22,170 bases of DNA from Nemertoderma westbladi (GCA_032718475.1 JAUCBJ010002844.1:1-22170), one strand, 5' to 3'. Counted from the stretch's first letter, positions 9,403 to 18,252 are shown. The notes: generated by a model from the sequence alone, not told the origin. Made by a program: numbers and translations.

Positions 9403-10913
9403 AAAAATAATCTGTATGAGGGGGTTGCAAAATCATAAAGTACATATTTGTATTTGTAAGTCTTCTGTTTCCACTCTATTCCGCAGATATTTACAACTTT
9501 AAAAGTCCCAATTTTTTTAAAATTATTTCATAAAATTGGATGGCATTATATGTTCAATCATAGTGCTTAATCATAGTAGCCTACAATATCCTATGGTCGT
9601 TTCATAATTGTTTGATTTCGCCCATCCCAGCTGCTCTGTAGATGAATTCTTCAATAATACACTGCTCCAATAATGGGAAGGATTGTTGTCTTGTCTGATT
9701 ATATAATATGTTGCAATTTCGTCATAATAATAATTTGACTACTAAATAATATTAGAAACGATATTAAACGAGGTGGTCTTCTGTTTTTATATAAGTAAAC
9801 TAAAAGTACAACTACAAAACATTGGTTATCAACTTACTAAATTGTGTAGATGATTATTAGGTTAAATGTCACCTATTTTATTCCCATAGAACCTAAAAGG
9901 TAGTCGACAGACCTGAATGGCCATTTTTGTGTTTATTTCAATAAAATAATAATAAATAAAACTAATAATCTTTGTAAATTGCATCGCAGACTCTGATTCT
10001 AACTCAATTTCTATGATTCAACTCATTAACCATTGTTGTTGACCACTACAGTTTTGTAACACCAATAATGCTGATTTAGTCATGACTCACTTATAATAAA
10101 ACTCTTGTAAAATGTGTAACACAATTATATCGATTGTATTGACCGCTGTGTTCCCTGACTAATGATTGCTTCTTTCACAAAAAGCTGACTGAGCCCACCC
10201 AACTGTTTGAGTTGGTATGTCATGTACTGTATGGAGTGTGAACTACATCGTTTGGTTCCTGTCTGATATTCTACTTCTTCGAATTGCCATAATAGATATA
10301 AGTTAGTTCTGTAAGAATACATCCGGTTTAATAAATTTAGGATTAAATAAAAATAAAGTGTTCAGGATGGTGCATTCGAATATTATTGGCAACATCTGGC
10401 CACTACTTGGAAATAGAATGGCACATATTACTACTGGTAACCAAGAAACTTGTGAGCTGTGATAATTTCTTAAATACACCTCAATTGACGTTTGATCATC
10501 GACATTCGTGCTTGTTCTGGTGTGTCCCCGGTCCCCTTTCTGGTGTTCCGGCTCAATCCCAGTTTAGTATGTAATTATTTATTGTTGCACCATAAACACA
10601 ATGCCCTGGAATATAGTGTCGTTATTCTGGTACATGGCACCCCCCCCCCCCCCCCTCCCAAATTTTTGTACAAATCTTATGAGATTGCAAGAAATTTTAA
10701 ACAGAGATAGTCACTCAACTCCTCCTGGGTGGGTGAGCCAGAATTTTTATTTTTGTTTTCATTCTTTACCTACAAGCCTTTGAAAAAGGTGTCTCCGGTG
10801 ATATTTCACCAGTTACACTGCAGTTGGTACCACTAGAAAGCTGACCGTGCATGGATTCCAAAAATGTAAAAACATTTGAATTTGTTTGGGAAATAGCTGA
10901 GATATGAACATTC
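9403..10913. other. Gene-free stretch with a C16 run
   Basis: I found no convincing coding frame. A run of 16 C at 10640-10655, then T and CCC, interrupts several weak frames. The bases after it (10660-10705, AATTTTTG...ATCTTATGAGATTGC) loosely resemble those after the G run at 10962-10975, so the two may be relics of a related repeat. Confidence 0.45.
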
Positions 10914-11994
10914 AAATGTTGCATGGTTTTGCACCTGCATGAGGCTGTTTTATTCAATTAAGGGGGGGGGGGGGGCTGACCAAAAAGTCGAATTTTTGAA
11001 ACAATCTTATCTGATGTCGAATTTCATGCTGAATCCAAATATGGAAACCGTTTTCTCATATGGTGCTTAGTTTTCGAGATATCTGGGATAGAAGATACTG
11101 GCTCTGATATATCGCGATATCGGTAAAGACGATGAAGTTTGGGGTTTGCATTCAATTTCTGTGCTCAGTGGTGCTAAAAGATCACAAAATATTAATTGAG
11201 AAGGTATTTTTTTATGATTATTGGACCTACTGATCAGTTTATAAGACAACTTCAAGTCTCAATAAAGATGGGACTCGAATAAGCGACTCTGCGGTCTTTG
11301 CGGGATTACATGGAATAGAATTATGGGTCATCGGAGATCTTCAAAATGCATAATCTCCAGTTCTAGTGGTCGTGCAAAGTTCGGCTCGTTCGAAAGCTCC
11401 TTTCTCAGAGAACAAAGTTACCATTTGATTTAAGATAAAATGGTTGTGAAGCAACATAACATGAATTTGGATAAAATATGCCTTGCAAATGCTTTCAAAT
11501 GAGCCCAAAACGAATTTCGTACGACCACTAGAACTGGAGATTATACATTTTGAAGATCTCAGATGAACGATAAATCAATTCCATGTAATCCCACAAAGAC
11601 CACAGAGTCACTTATCCGAGTCCCGTCTTTATTCCGGAGACTTGAAGTTGTCTGATAAACTGATCAGTAGGTCCAATAATCATAAAAAAATACCTTCTCA
11701 ATTAAAATGTGGTGCTCTTTCTCGTGGATACATCCAATTGGCACCACTGAGCACAGAAATTTGCAGAAATTGAATGCAAAACCCCAAACTTCATCGCATT
11801 TACCATTTACGATTTCGCGATATATCGGAGCCAGTATCTTCTATACCAGATATCTCGAAAACTAAGCTAGATATGGGAAAACGGTTTCCATATTTGGATT
11901 CAGCATGAAATTCTGCATCAGATATGATATGTTTCAAAAATTCGACTTTTTGGTCAGAAAAAGCCCTACTTCATGTAGGTAAATCCCAACATTT
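10914..11994. repeat. Long imperfect inverted repeat, about 1 kb
   Basis: The left arm (10976-11398) and right arm (11491-11957) are reverse complements at high but imperfect identity, around a loop of about 90 bases. Weaker pairing extends outward to about 10914 and 11994. Matching blocks include CTGACCAAAAAGTCGAA, GGAAACCG, TTTTCGAGATATCTGG, TACTGATCAGTTTAT and CTCCAGTTCTAGTGGTCGT, each found inverted in the other arm. The right arm has an extra segment of about 20 bases near 11730. A 14-base G run sits at the left arm's outer end. No coding frame spans it. It fits a foldback or MITE-like non-autonomous element, and a transcript through it would form a long double-stranded RNA. Confidence 0.88.
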
Positions 11995-13019
11995 ATTTGC
12001 ATTAGATTTCTAGTGCACTCTTTCATGTACATTTTAAATAGTCAGAGACGTCCTCCCTTGCTCTGCAACCTTTAGAATCAATGGTTCTCCTGAACTGTCT
12101 TGTATTTGAGGATAATTTAATATAGAATTGCATAAAGATCACGAATTAAGTGATTTTTAAGTTTCCTTGTGGCTCTTCTTGATTTGTTTCAGCTCTTTTA
12201 GGACAGGATCAACACATTTTTCCCCTTGCGATTCCCAACATTGTATAGCTGAGTCGTTGTACAGAAAAATCCTTCAGCTGAGCATTTTTTATACTTATAT
12301 ATTTCTTTACCTTGAAATGTCAGAATCCTTAACTTTCCTAGGCTACAAAACATATCAGAACTGTAAACAGGAGTATCATGATCCCAATAGGAGAATAACG
12401 GCCATCGGCAGTATCTTCCAAAATAAAGGGCGGACAATGGAGCACCTAACAGTGGAAACAGTTGCAAAGCTGTGGAATATCGTGGGACTGCCATGGGTAC
12501 TATCTATATCATACTATCATCACGGGAAGTCTGTCTCCGACGGCATTAGACGCCTTAGATGCCTATGTGGGATAGTAAATTACCCTAATGGTGTCTCAAA
12601 TAGTGTGTTATAGATGATATTTATATAATCGGCACTTAGTCTATTTTTATACGCACTATTGAACTACTGAGGAGAATCAAGAGGTGCCCTTAAATTAGTC
12701 TGCAATTTGGTCTCCATTATACTGCAATAATGAACTCGTTCAAACTATCATGGAATTATGTACTTCATATGGCCTAGCCAGAAAGTGCTGTAGCCTACCA
12801 ACCAAACCTGTTTAACCTGCTAAATCATGAAGTTTTAATGACAGAACTCAGCGGGCGCTGGCATATTCAAGGGATGAATGGCTACACACAAAAGCGACTA
12901 TGTAAATTGTGACTACATTAGTGATTGTTGTAAATCGAGAGTCGACATTTAAACACTACACATACTAGGATTGATTATGTACCTACTGGTTGCGTATGAA
13001 TGATATTTATTGCTGGGAG
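11995..13019. other. Stretch with one unrecognised 148-codon frame
   Basis: A plus-strand frame runs from 12167 to 12613 (148 codons) with no recognisable domain. It has no convincing start context, and a 98-codon frame lies opposite it at 12198-12494. Codon use looks like AT-rich intergenic DNA. I do not call it a gene. The remainder holds nothing recognisable. Confidence 0.35.
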
Positions 13020-13096
13020 GACATCCCACAGTTACAGAATACACAATGACATCCCACAGTTACAGAATAACATCCAACAGTTCCAGAATACACAAT
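13020..13096 (+). repeat. Three-copy tandem repeat, 28/21/28 bases
   Basis: Unit one (13020-13047) reads ACATCCCACAGTTACAG then AATACACAATG. Unit two (13048-13068) is the same but lacks the last seven bases. Unit three (13069-13096) is full length with two substitutions. It sits immediately upstream of the L2 fragment, at or near that fragment's 5' junction. Confidence 0.88.
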
Positions 13097-13110
13097 GCAT
13101 TAGGTGATGA

Positions 13111-13248
13111 TCTGACGGGAGACGGGCGTTCTCAATTGCGGCACCAACAATCTGGAACTCCCTCCCGCAAGAAGTTAGAGATGCTACGACGCTGACTCTG
13201 TTTAAATCGCGACTCAAAACTCACCTGTACAAAGAGGAATATTGCTGA
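13111..13248 (+). pseudogene. L2-type RT C-terminal remnant
   Basis: The frame from 13111 to TGA 13246-13248 carries the motif (A)FSIAAPTIWNSLP, and FKSRLKTHLYKEEYC ends the protein. In CR1/L2 LINEs this stretch closes the single large endonuclease/RT protein, and everything catalytic is missing here. A stop at 13108-13110 directly upstream marks the truncation. It cannot make a functional product. Confidence 0.85.
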
Positions 13249-13332
13249 TTTTTATTTAATATTGTTCAAACTTTTTAGTTATTAATTAATTCTCTGTACG
13301 TAGCCTTTTTAGTTGGTTTCAAATAGTTTTTA

Positions 13333-13362
13333 AGCGCCTTGAAATATGTTCAGAAAGGCGCT
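13333..13362 (+). other. L2-type 3' stem-loop
   Basis: AGCGCCTT (13333-13340) pairs exactly with AAGGCGCT (13355-13362) across a 14-base loop and is followed by ATATAAAT and (ATT)n to 13397. In stringent L2 elements such a 3' hairpin is the part of the RNA recognised by the element's RT, so this is the mark by which the copy was made. Confidence 0.85.
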
Positions 13363-13418
13363 ATATAAATATATATTATTATTATTATTATTATTATGAT
13401 ATTTCTAGTTTCACCTTT

Positions 13419-13492
13419 TGCATAGCTGGCTATCGAAATGGTTAGGATTTAAGACTTCAAACATAGACGTTGCCTGTTCGATCTTACATTGT
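13419..13492 (+). tRNA. Possible tRNA-like relic (SINE head or tRNA pseudogene)
   Basis: TAGCTGGCTATCGAAATGG (13424-13442) resembles a D-arm/A-box, CTTCAAA (13455-13461) looks like an anticodon loop, and TGTTCGATCTT (13476-13486) resembles the B-box/T-loop at about the right distance. Stems pair poorly, so it is not a working tRNA. It lies directly after the L2 tail. It could be chance, a SINE head or a tRNA pseudogene. Confidence 0.2.
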
Positions 13493-13980
13493 CATCAAAG
13501 CTTTGCTAAATTATTTTTATAGAAATATTTTAATGTAAATATAATTCTCCGGTTTAGGGACGATCTAAGAAATTAATATTCAATACATATATTTATTAAT
13601 TCAATATTTAATATTCAATTTCTTCTATCAGTATTTTCTATTTTGGATGTCTAGCTTATAGTTATATTTCGGCCGCACAGAACAATTTGCTCTCACTAGC
13701 TTGCTACTATAGGCACAAAGGGAATAAATCACAATACAGACACAACAGCCGGCTGAGATGATGCTGGACAACGATTAGTTCGTGATAAAAAAAAACTCGA
13801 GATAAGTAATCTTTCTTCAAGTTATCTTAATAAGACGGAGAGTAACCTCAGTTCAATCGATTATATTCACAGGTTAGCCCGGTGCTGTTATCGGTATATT
13901 CCTCAAATGCAATCCATTAGTACTCCAATTCTTTGCTGCCCCGCATCGCAGCCCTTAACTATTGTTGTATTACTATTCTT
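13493..13980. other. Gene-free stretch
   Basis: I recognised nothing here. A/T-rich direct repeats such as TTCAATATTTAATATTCAA are present near 13600. Confidence 0.5.
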
Positions 13981-13984
13981 CACT

Positions 13985-14330
13985 TTCAATAAATAGCAGG
14001 GATAGCCAGCTAGCTACAAATGCACAGGCTTGTTTGTGCTGCATGAATATGTATAATGCTGTATCAAATGGGATTTCTTCCATGCTGCTACCCTGCGAAT
14101 ATAAATATTTATTCATATATAAATTATTTTTCCAATAGTACAACAATATTTACATATAAATATGGAACCTTGCACCTGGATCCATTCTTCAATTCACAAC
14201 CCTTTAACTGCTATATCTATACATTGGTCTGCCACTGGCCACTGCAGTGCGAACATGGAACCAAAAAATTTTTGGTACAAACTAAAATACTGAACCAGCT
14301 GAAACCACTTGAAACCAACTGAAACCAGCT
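13985..14330 (-). pseudogene. C-terminal part of the decayed nuclease-like gene
   Basis: Read on the minus strand, 14297-14194 gives QYFSLYQKFFGSMFAL followed by DQCIDIAVKG. This resembles the segment that follows the GCD core in this family, a YxLF block and then ALPPTxDxxxxHIKRANYQA. Farther down come a weak GCELKNGS match (a GWxLxNG box) and, at 14030-13990, CIC...AGYPC, which looks like the Cys-rich tail (CxCRKAGxPC). Frames change at least twice and stops are present. It has the same orientation as 20164-21041 and begins where that one breaks off. I infer it is the other half, cut away by the foldback element. Each match is weak alone, and the order is the stronger evidence. Confidence 0.45.
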
Positions 14331-14342
14331 GATACCAGCACC
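14290..14342 (+). repeat. Short 10-mer minisatellite
   Basis: About five copies of a ten-base unit close to GCTGAAACCA (AACCAGCTGAAACC, ACTTGAAACC, AACTGAAACC, AGCTGATACC) lie directly at the left end of the foldback element. They may have formed at the insertion junction. Confidence 0.75.
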
Positions 14343-14344
14343 CA

Positions 14345-14466
14345 GTACAGGCCAACTGCCAACAGTTACCGGTGGTCATAAACAAACCGGAGGCCTACTG
14401 TACCTCCTGCCCGTCTTCCACAGAGTTCCACAGGGTGGGACAAAGATTCCACAGGGTGAGTCAAAG
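14345..14466 (+). repeat. Foldback left outer arm
   Basis: Inverted partner of 20025-20155, with scattered substitutions and small gaps. It ends in TTCCACAGGGTGAGTCAAAG, i.e. copies of the TTCCACAGG motif. Confidence 0.88.
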
Positions 14467-14910
14467 AAGTGTCCGATTTAATTGTTGTAATTGGTCAAAC
14501 TGTCATATTTCTTAGCTTTCGTTACTCACACTAGTGGTGGGGTGGTGTGATTGTTGTTACAAAAGTATCTTATAGTAACATATTGTTACACATTCATTGG
14601 GCCTTCGCACAGCAGAAAACTTGATTAACCCTTTTAAAAACACTATGAAAATTTACTAGGGAAGTTTTACACTATGCCACCCAGTGGCTGAGTAGTACCA
14701 CGTTTCATTTAATTTCATCAATGATTGACCTACTTATTTCAGTTTTTATTAAAAGTCTGAAACTGCCAGTACTAAACGACAGACGAGACTGTCTGATTTT
14801 TGACCAAACTTCAGATTATTTCTATACTTACCTATTTTTGTTGAATTTATCAAGAATTCACCAACTTATTAGCGTTCAAATATTCGGAACTCCAGAGATC
14901 CCCTCCCTAC

Positions 14911-14985
14911 CCATCTGTCTAAACACCCAAATCACAACAAATCATACCAAGTCAGAACAAATCTTACCAAATCACAAACCAAGTC
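14911..14985 (+). repeat. Foldback left inner arm, CAAATCACAC-type repeats
   Basis: CCATCTGTCTAAACACCCAA is followed by an irregular array of AAATCACAACAAATC-like units. It is the inverted partner of 19661-19727, where CTAAACACTCAAATCACAC is found on the minus strand. Similar units continue at 19442-19540 beyond LINE-C, so LINE-C landed inside this simple array. Confidence 0.75.
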
Positions 14986-14987
14986 AC
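14975..14987 (+). repeat. Target-site duplication of LINE-C, tail side
   Basis: CAAACCAAGTCAC here and CAAGCCAAGTCAC at 19429-19441 differ at one base. The first directly abuts the TAG tail of LINE-C and the second abuts its truncated 5' end. The target is repetitive, so a chance match is less unlikely than usual, but both copies sit exactly at the element boundaries. Confidence 0.7.
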
Positions 14988-15001
14988 TACTATTACTACT
15001 A

Positions 15002-15912
15002 CTAGGTCGAGCGAACTCGGACAGTGGAAATGAGATCCTTCCAGGCTTCCCGATTCTCCATAGTTGTCGCAATTTCGTTTCTCCCAAGTTCAGTATCCCT
15101 TTCAAGTTGATCTATATATGTTATGGCAGGTCGTCCACAACTACGCTTTCCATGAGTTGGTTGCCAGAGAAGTAGATCTGGTATGACCTCGTCTTTACTT
15201 CGCCAGCAGTGCCCACTGAATCTTAATCTGTGTTCACGGATGGTGGTTGATACAGGTGGTATTGTACCATAAAGCTCGGCGTTTGTCATATGTTGTCTCC
15301 AGCTGATGTTTAGGGCTGCCCTTAGTAGTCTTGTGTAGCAACCATCAATTCGTTTTTCAAGTGATTTAGTCAGTGTCCAGGTCTCACCCCCGTATAAAAA
15401 TACACTTTCCACTGTGGCTCGAAAGAACTTGGTCTACAGGTGCCTGGAGAGATCTGATTTCCAGATGGTATCCATTTTTGATAGAGCTACCCAAGCCTTT
15501 GCTTTCCTAACTTCTAAGTCCTTTTTGCTACTCTCTATCCATGATCCAAGGTACTGGAAGTCATCGACCTTCCTTAGTTGATTATTATCAATGGTTGTCA
15601 AGTTTCCATCAACATTAAAGGTCATGAATTCGGTCTTGGTAGCATTTATATGCAATCCAACCTCCTTAGCAGCCCTCTCCACTTTATTTAGTAGAAGCTG
15701 TGCATCTGCTAGCGTATTAGAGAGCAGGGCGATGTCATCCGCAAAGTCGGTGTCTGTGACTGTAGTTGCCGGATATCTACTACTTCTGCGTTCTTGAAGT
15801 GTGAATCCCAGATCTTCACCCTTTGTGGTGTGGCCGTCCTCATTGCGTAATCCAGCACAATTACAAATAGTAATGGTGCTAATGTGTCACCTTGCAGTAC
15901 GCCAGCCAGGAT
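15002..15912 (-). pseudogene. LINE-C RT palm/thumb and C-terminal domain
   Basis: From 15912 downward the frame reads ILAGVLQGDTLAPLLF, then needs a one-base shift near 15845. It continues through the stretch ending TDTDFADDIALL (FADD at 15734-15745, two catalytic Asp intact), VDDFQYLGSW, and an in-frame TAG at 15434-15436. It then runs without further shift through FLYGGETWTLT and LYGTIPPVSTT to LRFSGHCWRSKDE and GRPAITYIDQL. The stop codon TAG at 15002-15004 is itself the first unit of the TAG tail, so the 3' UTR is effectively zero. Without repair of the two breaks no complete product can be made. Confidence 0.88.
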
Positions 15913-17627
15913 TAAAGAAAGACTATAAAGAAAGGTTTAGAGTTCTGACAGATAAGACCATCTGGGAGCCCAGAAATAGACACCACTTATCTGAGCCCAT
16001 GACGGAGGCAGATGTATCAGCAGCAATTCGATCCTTAAATTTAGGAAAATCATCAGATTATAATGCGCTGAAGGCGGAACACCTCCTCCATGGTCAGTCT
16101 GATGAATTACATGGATTCTTAACAGACATGTACAACAACATAATGACTATTAGTTACTTCCCACAGTACCTATGTACCAGCCTTCTATTACCCTTGCTGA
16201 AAAGTGAGGATCGTGATATACACAAGACGAGTAGCTATCGCGGAGTCTCAATCCTGTCAATTCTAGCGAAAGTATGGGAAATCTTGGTATCAGCTAAAGT
16301 GAAAAATATTCAAACTAGTAACCTACAAATGGGATATAAAGCGAAACTATGTACAGAGACGCCATATGTTACGGCCACGAAGCTAATTAAACATTTTAAT
16401 GGAGGCGGGTCTAATGTGTATGTTGTGTCATTGGATCTCAGCAGCGCGTTCGACACAGTTTCGTATGACAAGCTAATGGCTAAATTAGAGGCAAAGAATC
16501 TTGATAGGTCCATAATTAACACTCTTTATTCCTATTACAGCCAATCAAATGCGGTTATGAAGCTAAATAACAGTATATCAAAAACAAGTATACCTCTACA
16601 ACGTGGGGTCAGGCAGGGTGGAATTTTGTCCTCAATCTTGTTTAACATATACCTAGATGACCTTTTCAATTTGTGTGAGATGTCAGGCCTGGGTCTACAT
16701 ATCAACCGGGAACCTTTCCCTTTAGTAGGATATGCTGACGATATATTGCTGTTATCAAATAGGAAAGCCGACTTGCAAAGAATGTTGGATATTTGCGAAC
16801 AATATTTAGAGGAACATGATCTAGTAATAAATACGAAAAAGACACACTATGTGGTATGCCCATCAGACAACTTACGGAGGCACACGGTAGCGGAGGAAAG
16901 TATCCAGACACATAGTGGCACTCGACTGTTTCCAGTAACGAAATGCATATATCTGGGTCTACCTCTGCCTGATACACGGCGAAATGTCAAGGAACATTAC
17001 ATTAAGAAAATCTGGATGAATGCATCTAGAGTTAACATATGCGGGCTAGCTTCCGACAATGTACCACTTGATATTACAGCATTGGTTTGGCGGACAATCT
17101 GTACTCCCTCAATAATGTATGGATCTGCTATTATTGACCAATCAATAGTCGATGGTTTGGAACAGACGTGGAGGAAGGCCCAGAGGTCACTACTGCGCAT
17201 GGGCAACTATGTGTCCAACAATGTGTTGCAGGCCTTATTTGATTCACATAAGTTTTCAACGATGGTAGCCTTCTCAAAGACTAGGATGATATATTCCTGC
17301 TTCAACTGTGAGAACCCAAAAGTATACGGGCTGTTTAGCCACCTGTTAGTTCATTACCTGGCGGGTGGAATACATGATCCACTATACGCTGATTATACAA
17401 CCGATAGATGGATATTCGGTATGCCACGTCTTCAGTCACTCACAACTGGTAGGTATTGCCTCAAGTCCGTATTTAAGGCGGTAGATAAGGGGGAGCTCAC
17501 CATCAAGGAGCAATTTTTCTATCTGTATATATCTCATATGCTGCACATGGACCAAGGACATGCTGCTAACGCCTATGGAAGAGAATGTATATTAGAATTG
17601 TATGCTAGTAATTGGGCGACTAAATAA
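15873..17627 (+). CDS. LINE-B reverse transcriptase, N-terminally truncated
   Basis: The frame is open from before 15801 to TAA 17625-17627. The element's own part starts near 15914 (after residue 37, numbering from 15801). The preceding residues, including the first ATG at 15873, are antisense LINE-C. An N-terminal helix region precedes the RT, which shows SSYRGVSILSILAKV, motif A VSLDLSSAFDTV with Asp212, GVRQGGILSS and motif C YADDILLLS (311-319), then a long C-terminal region of unknown fold. The three catalytic Asp are intact. No endonuclease remains. The LDLSSAFD and GVRQGG...YADD set places it outside the RTE-like elements here, closer to I/Daphne/CR1-type LINEs. I cannot fix the clade. 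The lack of any stop in about 570 codons suggests it is the youngest layer of the stack. Confidence 0.85.
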   Translation: MVLMCHLAVRQPGLKKDYKERFRVLTDKTIWEPRNRHHLSEPMTEADVSAAIRSLNLGKSSDYNALKAEHLLHGQSDELHGFLTDMYNNIMTISYFPQYLCTSLLLPLLKSEDRDIHKTSSYRGVSILSILAKVWEILVSAKVKNIQTSNLQMGYKAKLCTETPYVTATKLIKHFNGGGSNVYVVSLDLSSAFDTVSYDKLMAKLEAKNLDRSIINTLYSYYSQSNAVMKLNNSISKTSIPLQRGVRQGGILSSILFNIYLDDLFNLCEMSGLGLHINREPFPLVGYADDILLLSNRKADLQRMLDICEQYLEEHDLVINTKKTHYVVCPSDNLRRHTVAEESIQTHSGTRLFPVTKCIYLGLPLPDTRRNVKEHYIKKIWMNASRVNICGLASDNVPLDITALVWRTICTPSIMYGSAIIDQSIVDGLEQTWRKAQRSLLRMGNYVSNNVLQALFDSHKFSTMVAFSKTRMIYSCFNCENPKVYGLFSHLLVHYLAGGIHDPLYADYTTDRWIFGMPRLQSLTTGRYCLKSVFKAVDKGELTIKEQFFYLYISHMLHMDQGHAANAYGRECILELYASNWATK

Positions 17628-17719
17628 TATGTTTATTTAATAATGTAATTAAAATATTAATTTCCATATTTTAGAATTTTTCAGTTTTAAATGCATTCCT
17701 TACACATATATATATGACT

Positions 17720-18032
17720 TTGTGTCCCAATAGCTAATATTACTTAACGCAGGGCTTAATGAGGATGAGTATACTTTGACTATTTGTGCATTAATCGACC
17801 ATGTGTTCTAATTAGTCCTAATAAGTAATAATTATATTAATTAACGCAGAGTTGGTATAAGATAAGGTGTTATATTAGGTATTATACATACATATTGTTA
17901 ATTGTGTCTCCCTATGATTTTAATGCAACTGCACTACACTACATATATCTACTTAACGCAAGGCTTAATTACCAGTGTATATTTTTATTGTGCAATATTG
18001 TATTGTGTTTCCCGTTGATTTTAGTGCAAATG
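17720..18032 (+). repeat. Degenerate repeats in the LINE-B 3' UTR
   Basis: ACTTAACGCAGGGCTTAAT (17742-17760) recurs as ACTTAACGCAAGGCTTAAT (17951-17969), with a weaker copy TTAACGCAGAGTT at 17841-17853. ATTGTGTCTCCCTATGATTT (17901-17920) recurs about 100 bases later as ATTGTGTTTCCCGTTGATTT (18002-18021). The pattern suggests eroded tandem units of about 100 bases. Repeated 3' UTR blocks occur in some LINEs, and their role here is unknown. Confidence 0.7.
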
Positions 18033-18075
18033 CGTATTATATTATTTTAACTTGTGAATTTTATTATTATAGCCA

Positions 18076-18117
18076 CCGGGGCGTAAGCCGGATGATGAAA
18101 TGAAATGAAAATGAAAT
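18076..18117 (+). other. LINE-B 3' hairpin and TGAAA-rich tail
   Basis: CCGG (18076-18079) can pair with CCGG (18088-18091) around GGCGTAAG. It is followed by GATGATGAAATGAAATGAAA and ATGAAA up to the junction with LINE-C. The short GC-rich hairpin just before a simple-repeat tail is a plausible RT recognition site, by analogy with other LINE ends. Confidence 0.65.
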
Positions 18118-18118
18118 T

Positions 18119-18252
18119 GAGAAAAACTCAGTTTCACCATCTGGTAAGAGTACCTGCGCTTCTGTGTCACAATATAACAATCCAATGCCAGCAACAATTA
18201 CTTCTGGTATTCCATAAGCTCTTATGATTTCAAGCATTTTATGACATGACTG
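18119..18252 (-). pseudogene. LINE-C RT palm fragment between motif A and the LINE-B insertion
   Basis: The minus-strand frame reads KMLEIIRAYGIPEVIVAGIG, then LLYCDTEAQVLLPDG, then ETEFFSI, at which point LINE-B begins. It is the normal RT stretch that follows motif A and leads to ILAGVLQGDT at 15912. Motif A itself is missing just upstream (18245-18282). Confidence 0.85.

Larger units (their letters stand above)
13109..13397 (+). mobile_element. 5'-truncated 3' end of an L2-type LINE
   Basis: Only the last 45 codons, the 3' UTR and the tail remain. The C-terminal peptide is the typical CR1/L2 end: AFSIAAPTIWNSLPQEV, then FKSRLKTHLY before TGA. The 3' UTR ends in a stem-loop and (ATT)n. No target duplication was found. 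A very short, dead copy. Confidence 0.88.
15914..18117 (+). mobile_element. LINE-B: 5'-truncated LINE inside LINE-C
   Basis: LINE-C protein homology stops at Ile (GAT, 15910-15912) and resumes at Ser-Ile (18115-18120). The intervening 2.2 kb therefore went in between two adjacent codons. It contains the RT frame, a 490-base 3' UTR with internal repeats, a CCGG hairpin and a tail of TGAAA-like units. Only ATT is shared at both junctions. An imperfect match of about 13 bases (ATTAAAGAAAGACT versus ATTGAGAAAAACT) may be an eroded target duplication. It lies in opposite orientation to its host. Confidence 0.85.

Noticed and set aside
12167-12613. A 148-codon plus-strand frame
   Set aside because: No recognisable motif, a competing frame on the opposite strand and AT-driven codon use. 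Left as an open question in the stretch entry.
14345-14987. Terminal inverted repeats of a Tc1/mariner or hAT transposon
   Set aside because: No TA or 8-bp target duplication and no transposase remnant were found, so no named superfamily can be supported.
16702-16977. Minus-strand frames opposite the LINE-B RT
   Set aside because: Shadows of the LINE-B frame. LINE-C homology is absent here because this is the inserted segment.
15801-17627. Prokaryotic RT systems (retron, group II intron, DGR)
   Set aside because: The motif set, 3' tails, target duplications and neighbours are those of animal LINEs. There is no maturase domain, template repeat or msr/msd-like RNA.
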